The notes under the pieces: model-generated
Database searches by the model: none
Seen by the model: only the letters and a program-made list of their open reading frames with translations
Told to the model about the DNA's origin: nothing
Part shown: in pieces, positions 63,376 through 64,000 of the stretch
Layout of the letters: the number at the start of each line of letters is the position of its first letter
Position numbering within the stretch: position 1 is the stretch's first letter
NCBI RefSeq assembly: GCF_015706575.1
Contig: NW_024037065.1
Span: forward strand, 2,418,001-2,482,000
Reading direction: 5' to 3'
From: Patiria miniata
Lineage: Eukaryota > Echinodermata > Asteroidea > Valvatida > Asterinidae
DNA: 64,000 nt
Translations under genes and position numbers: made by a program

Positions 63376-63722
63376 ACAGGTAGTCCGAGTAACTTGGACC
63401 CAACTTATCGCTTTATTTAACCTTTGGATATGGCGATAAAAAGGTCCAAGCTAATAGTGCAAGCTGGACAACACAATCCTGTCACTGTCCCAACAAAAAA
63501 CATCAGATTTCACCCTCAAAACAGCCTTCAAATGACTTAATACGCCACCTGAGGTACAAGTAGACATCGCTAATTAACATAGTTGTACTGAAGTTTACTT
63601 ACGATCCGTATGAAAAGTGAAATTTCCCGTTCAATTCCATGAGCTCCCCTCGCGATCTTGAACACGTTAAATTTCTGACTCGTGTTAATGTTTAAACGAC
63701 GCGATTTGTTCTTCATGCCCAG
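63376..63722 (+). repeat. Interspersed repeat of about 360 bp, copy 2
   Basis: It matches 27945-28305 in the same orientation, starting AGGTAGTCCGAGTAACTTGG and ending TTCTTCATGCCCAGCG. Confidence 0.85.
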
Positions 63723-63741
63723 CGTATATTTGATGGTCCCC

Positions 63742-64000
63742 GTATCCCGAGTGCGATTCCGTTACCGAGTGCGCGATGCAACGATTATGATAATGAGTCA
63801 CGTTTGCAAACACATGTGCATTTCGAATTGTAAAAGGGAATTGGGAACCAGCTTGAACTGGTATCCGCCATAAAAGCTGCGCTAGTTCCCGACTCCCTTC
63901 TATCGTTCGAAATGCACATGTGTTACCAACGTGATCCAGTGTACCATAATCCTAATCGATGCATCGCGCGCACTCGGTAATGGAATCGCACTCGGGATGC
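63742..64000. mobile_element. Foldback element at window end
   Basis: The arms begin ATCCCGAGTGCGATTCC, then TTACCGAGTGCGCG. They are inverted copies of each other over about 100-120 bp (CACATGTGCATTTCGAA pairs with TTCGAAATGCACATGTG). The inner loop carries GGGAACCAGCTTGAACTGG. The right tip reaches base 64000, so the flank is not visible. Confidence 0.85.

Overview
This is eukaryotic genomic DNA from an invertebrate metazoan. The coding pieces are short exons with GT/AG borders and long AT-rich introns. There is no operon structure. Satellites, foldback elements and decayed transposons fill most of the window. The gene families present (DUF7869-type, RAG1-N-terminus-like, ZMYM1-like hAT, TATDN2-like, SET with a recombinase-like domain), the frequent TACATGTA and TAGGCCTA words and the poly-C runs suggest a marine deuterostome such as an echinoderm, hemichordate or amphioxus. 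That placement is an impression and was not tested. I see no clearly intact, conserved single-copy host gene; nearly everything coding looks transposon-derived or decayed.

Layout. 0.3-6.0 kb (+): nine spliced exons of a DUF7869-type protein that starts upstream of the window. 1.3-7.5 kb: foldback/MITE elements in its introns and 3' flank. 7.8-10.1 kb: a 49-bp satellite with an 8-monomer higher-order duplication. 10.1-12.8 kb: nothing recognised. 13.2-24.3 kb (-): what looks like one long decayed gene. SET methyltransferase exons (24.3-21.7 kb) are followed by an array of 36-nt phase-0 mini-exons carried inside a 70-bp minisatellite (20.4-15.9 kb), then by a zinc-finger/tyrosine-recombinase-like body (15.2-13.2 kb). 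A Tc1/mariner-type long-TIR element lies in its first intron. 24.4-28.3 kb: MITEs and an interspersed repeat. 29.3-33.1 kb (+): a decayed multi-exon gene whose N-terminus resembles RAG1 and whose body matches the N-RAG-TP type of element. 33.1-34.2 kb (-): an Ulp1/C48 protease followed by 21-aa basic repeats, interrupted by a Ty3/Gypsy-like fossil (34.2-37.2 kb).

37.2-38.8 kb: CpG-rich DNA and a TIR element carrying a tRNA-like (SINE-type) segment. 40.6-45.7 kb (+): exons of an OTU-type cysteine protease that splice in phase to a PIP-box-like motif, a 13-aa Ser/Gly/Pro repeat array and a hAT transposase. 45.8-46.7 kb: a TIR element. 47.2-48.7 kb (+): an intronless TatD-type nuclease pseudogene. 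49.4-49.75 kb: a hAT-type MITE with a perfect 8-bp target duplication. 50-53.2 kb: mostly featureless. 53.25-53.66 kb (+): terminal exon of a Cys-rich-tailed protein. 54.4-55.6 kb: probable solo LTR. 56.5-58.1 kb: ACCATT-rich repeat. 61.4-59.3 kb (-): a second, decayed SET gene of the same family as the one at 22-24 kb. 61.5-63.2 kb: a TIR-bounded region with an ATCAAC array. 63.4-64 kb: the second copy of the interspersed repeat and a foldback.

The most interesting systems are (i) the SET plus cassette-exon array plus recombinase-like gene, whose exon phases all fit across about 6 kb of satellite, (ii) the OTU-hAT fusion with a PCNA-binding-like motif, and (iii) the RAG1-N-terminus-like element. 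Family assignments come from memory of motifs and no searches were run.
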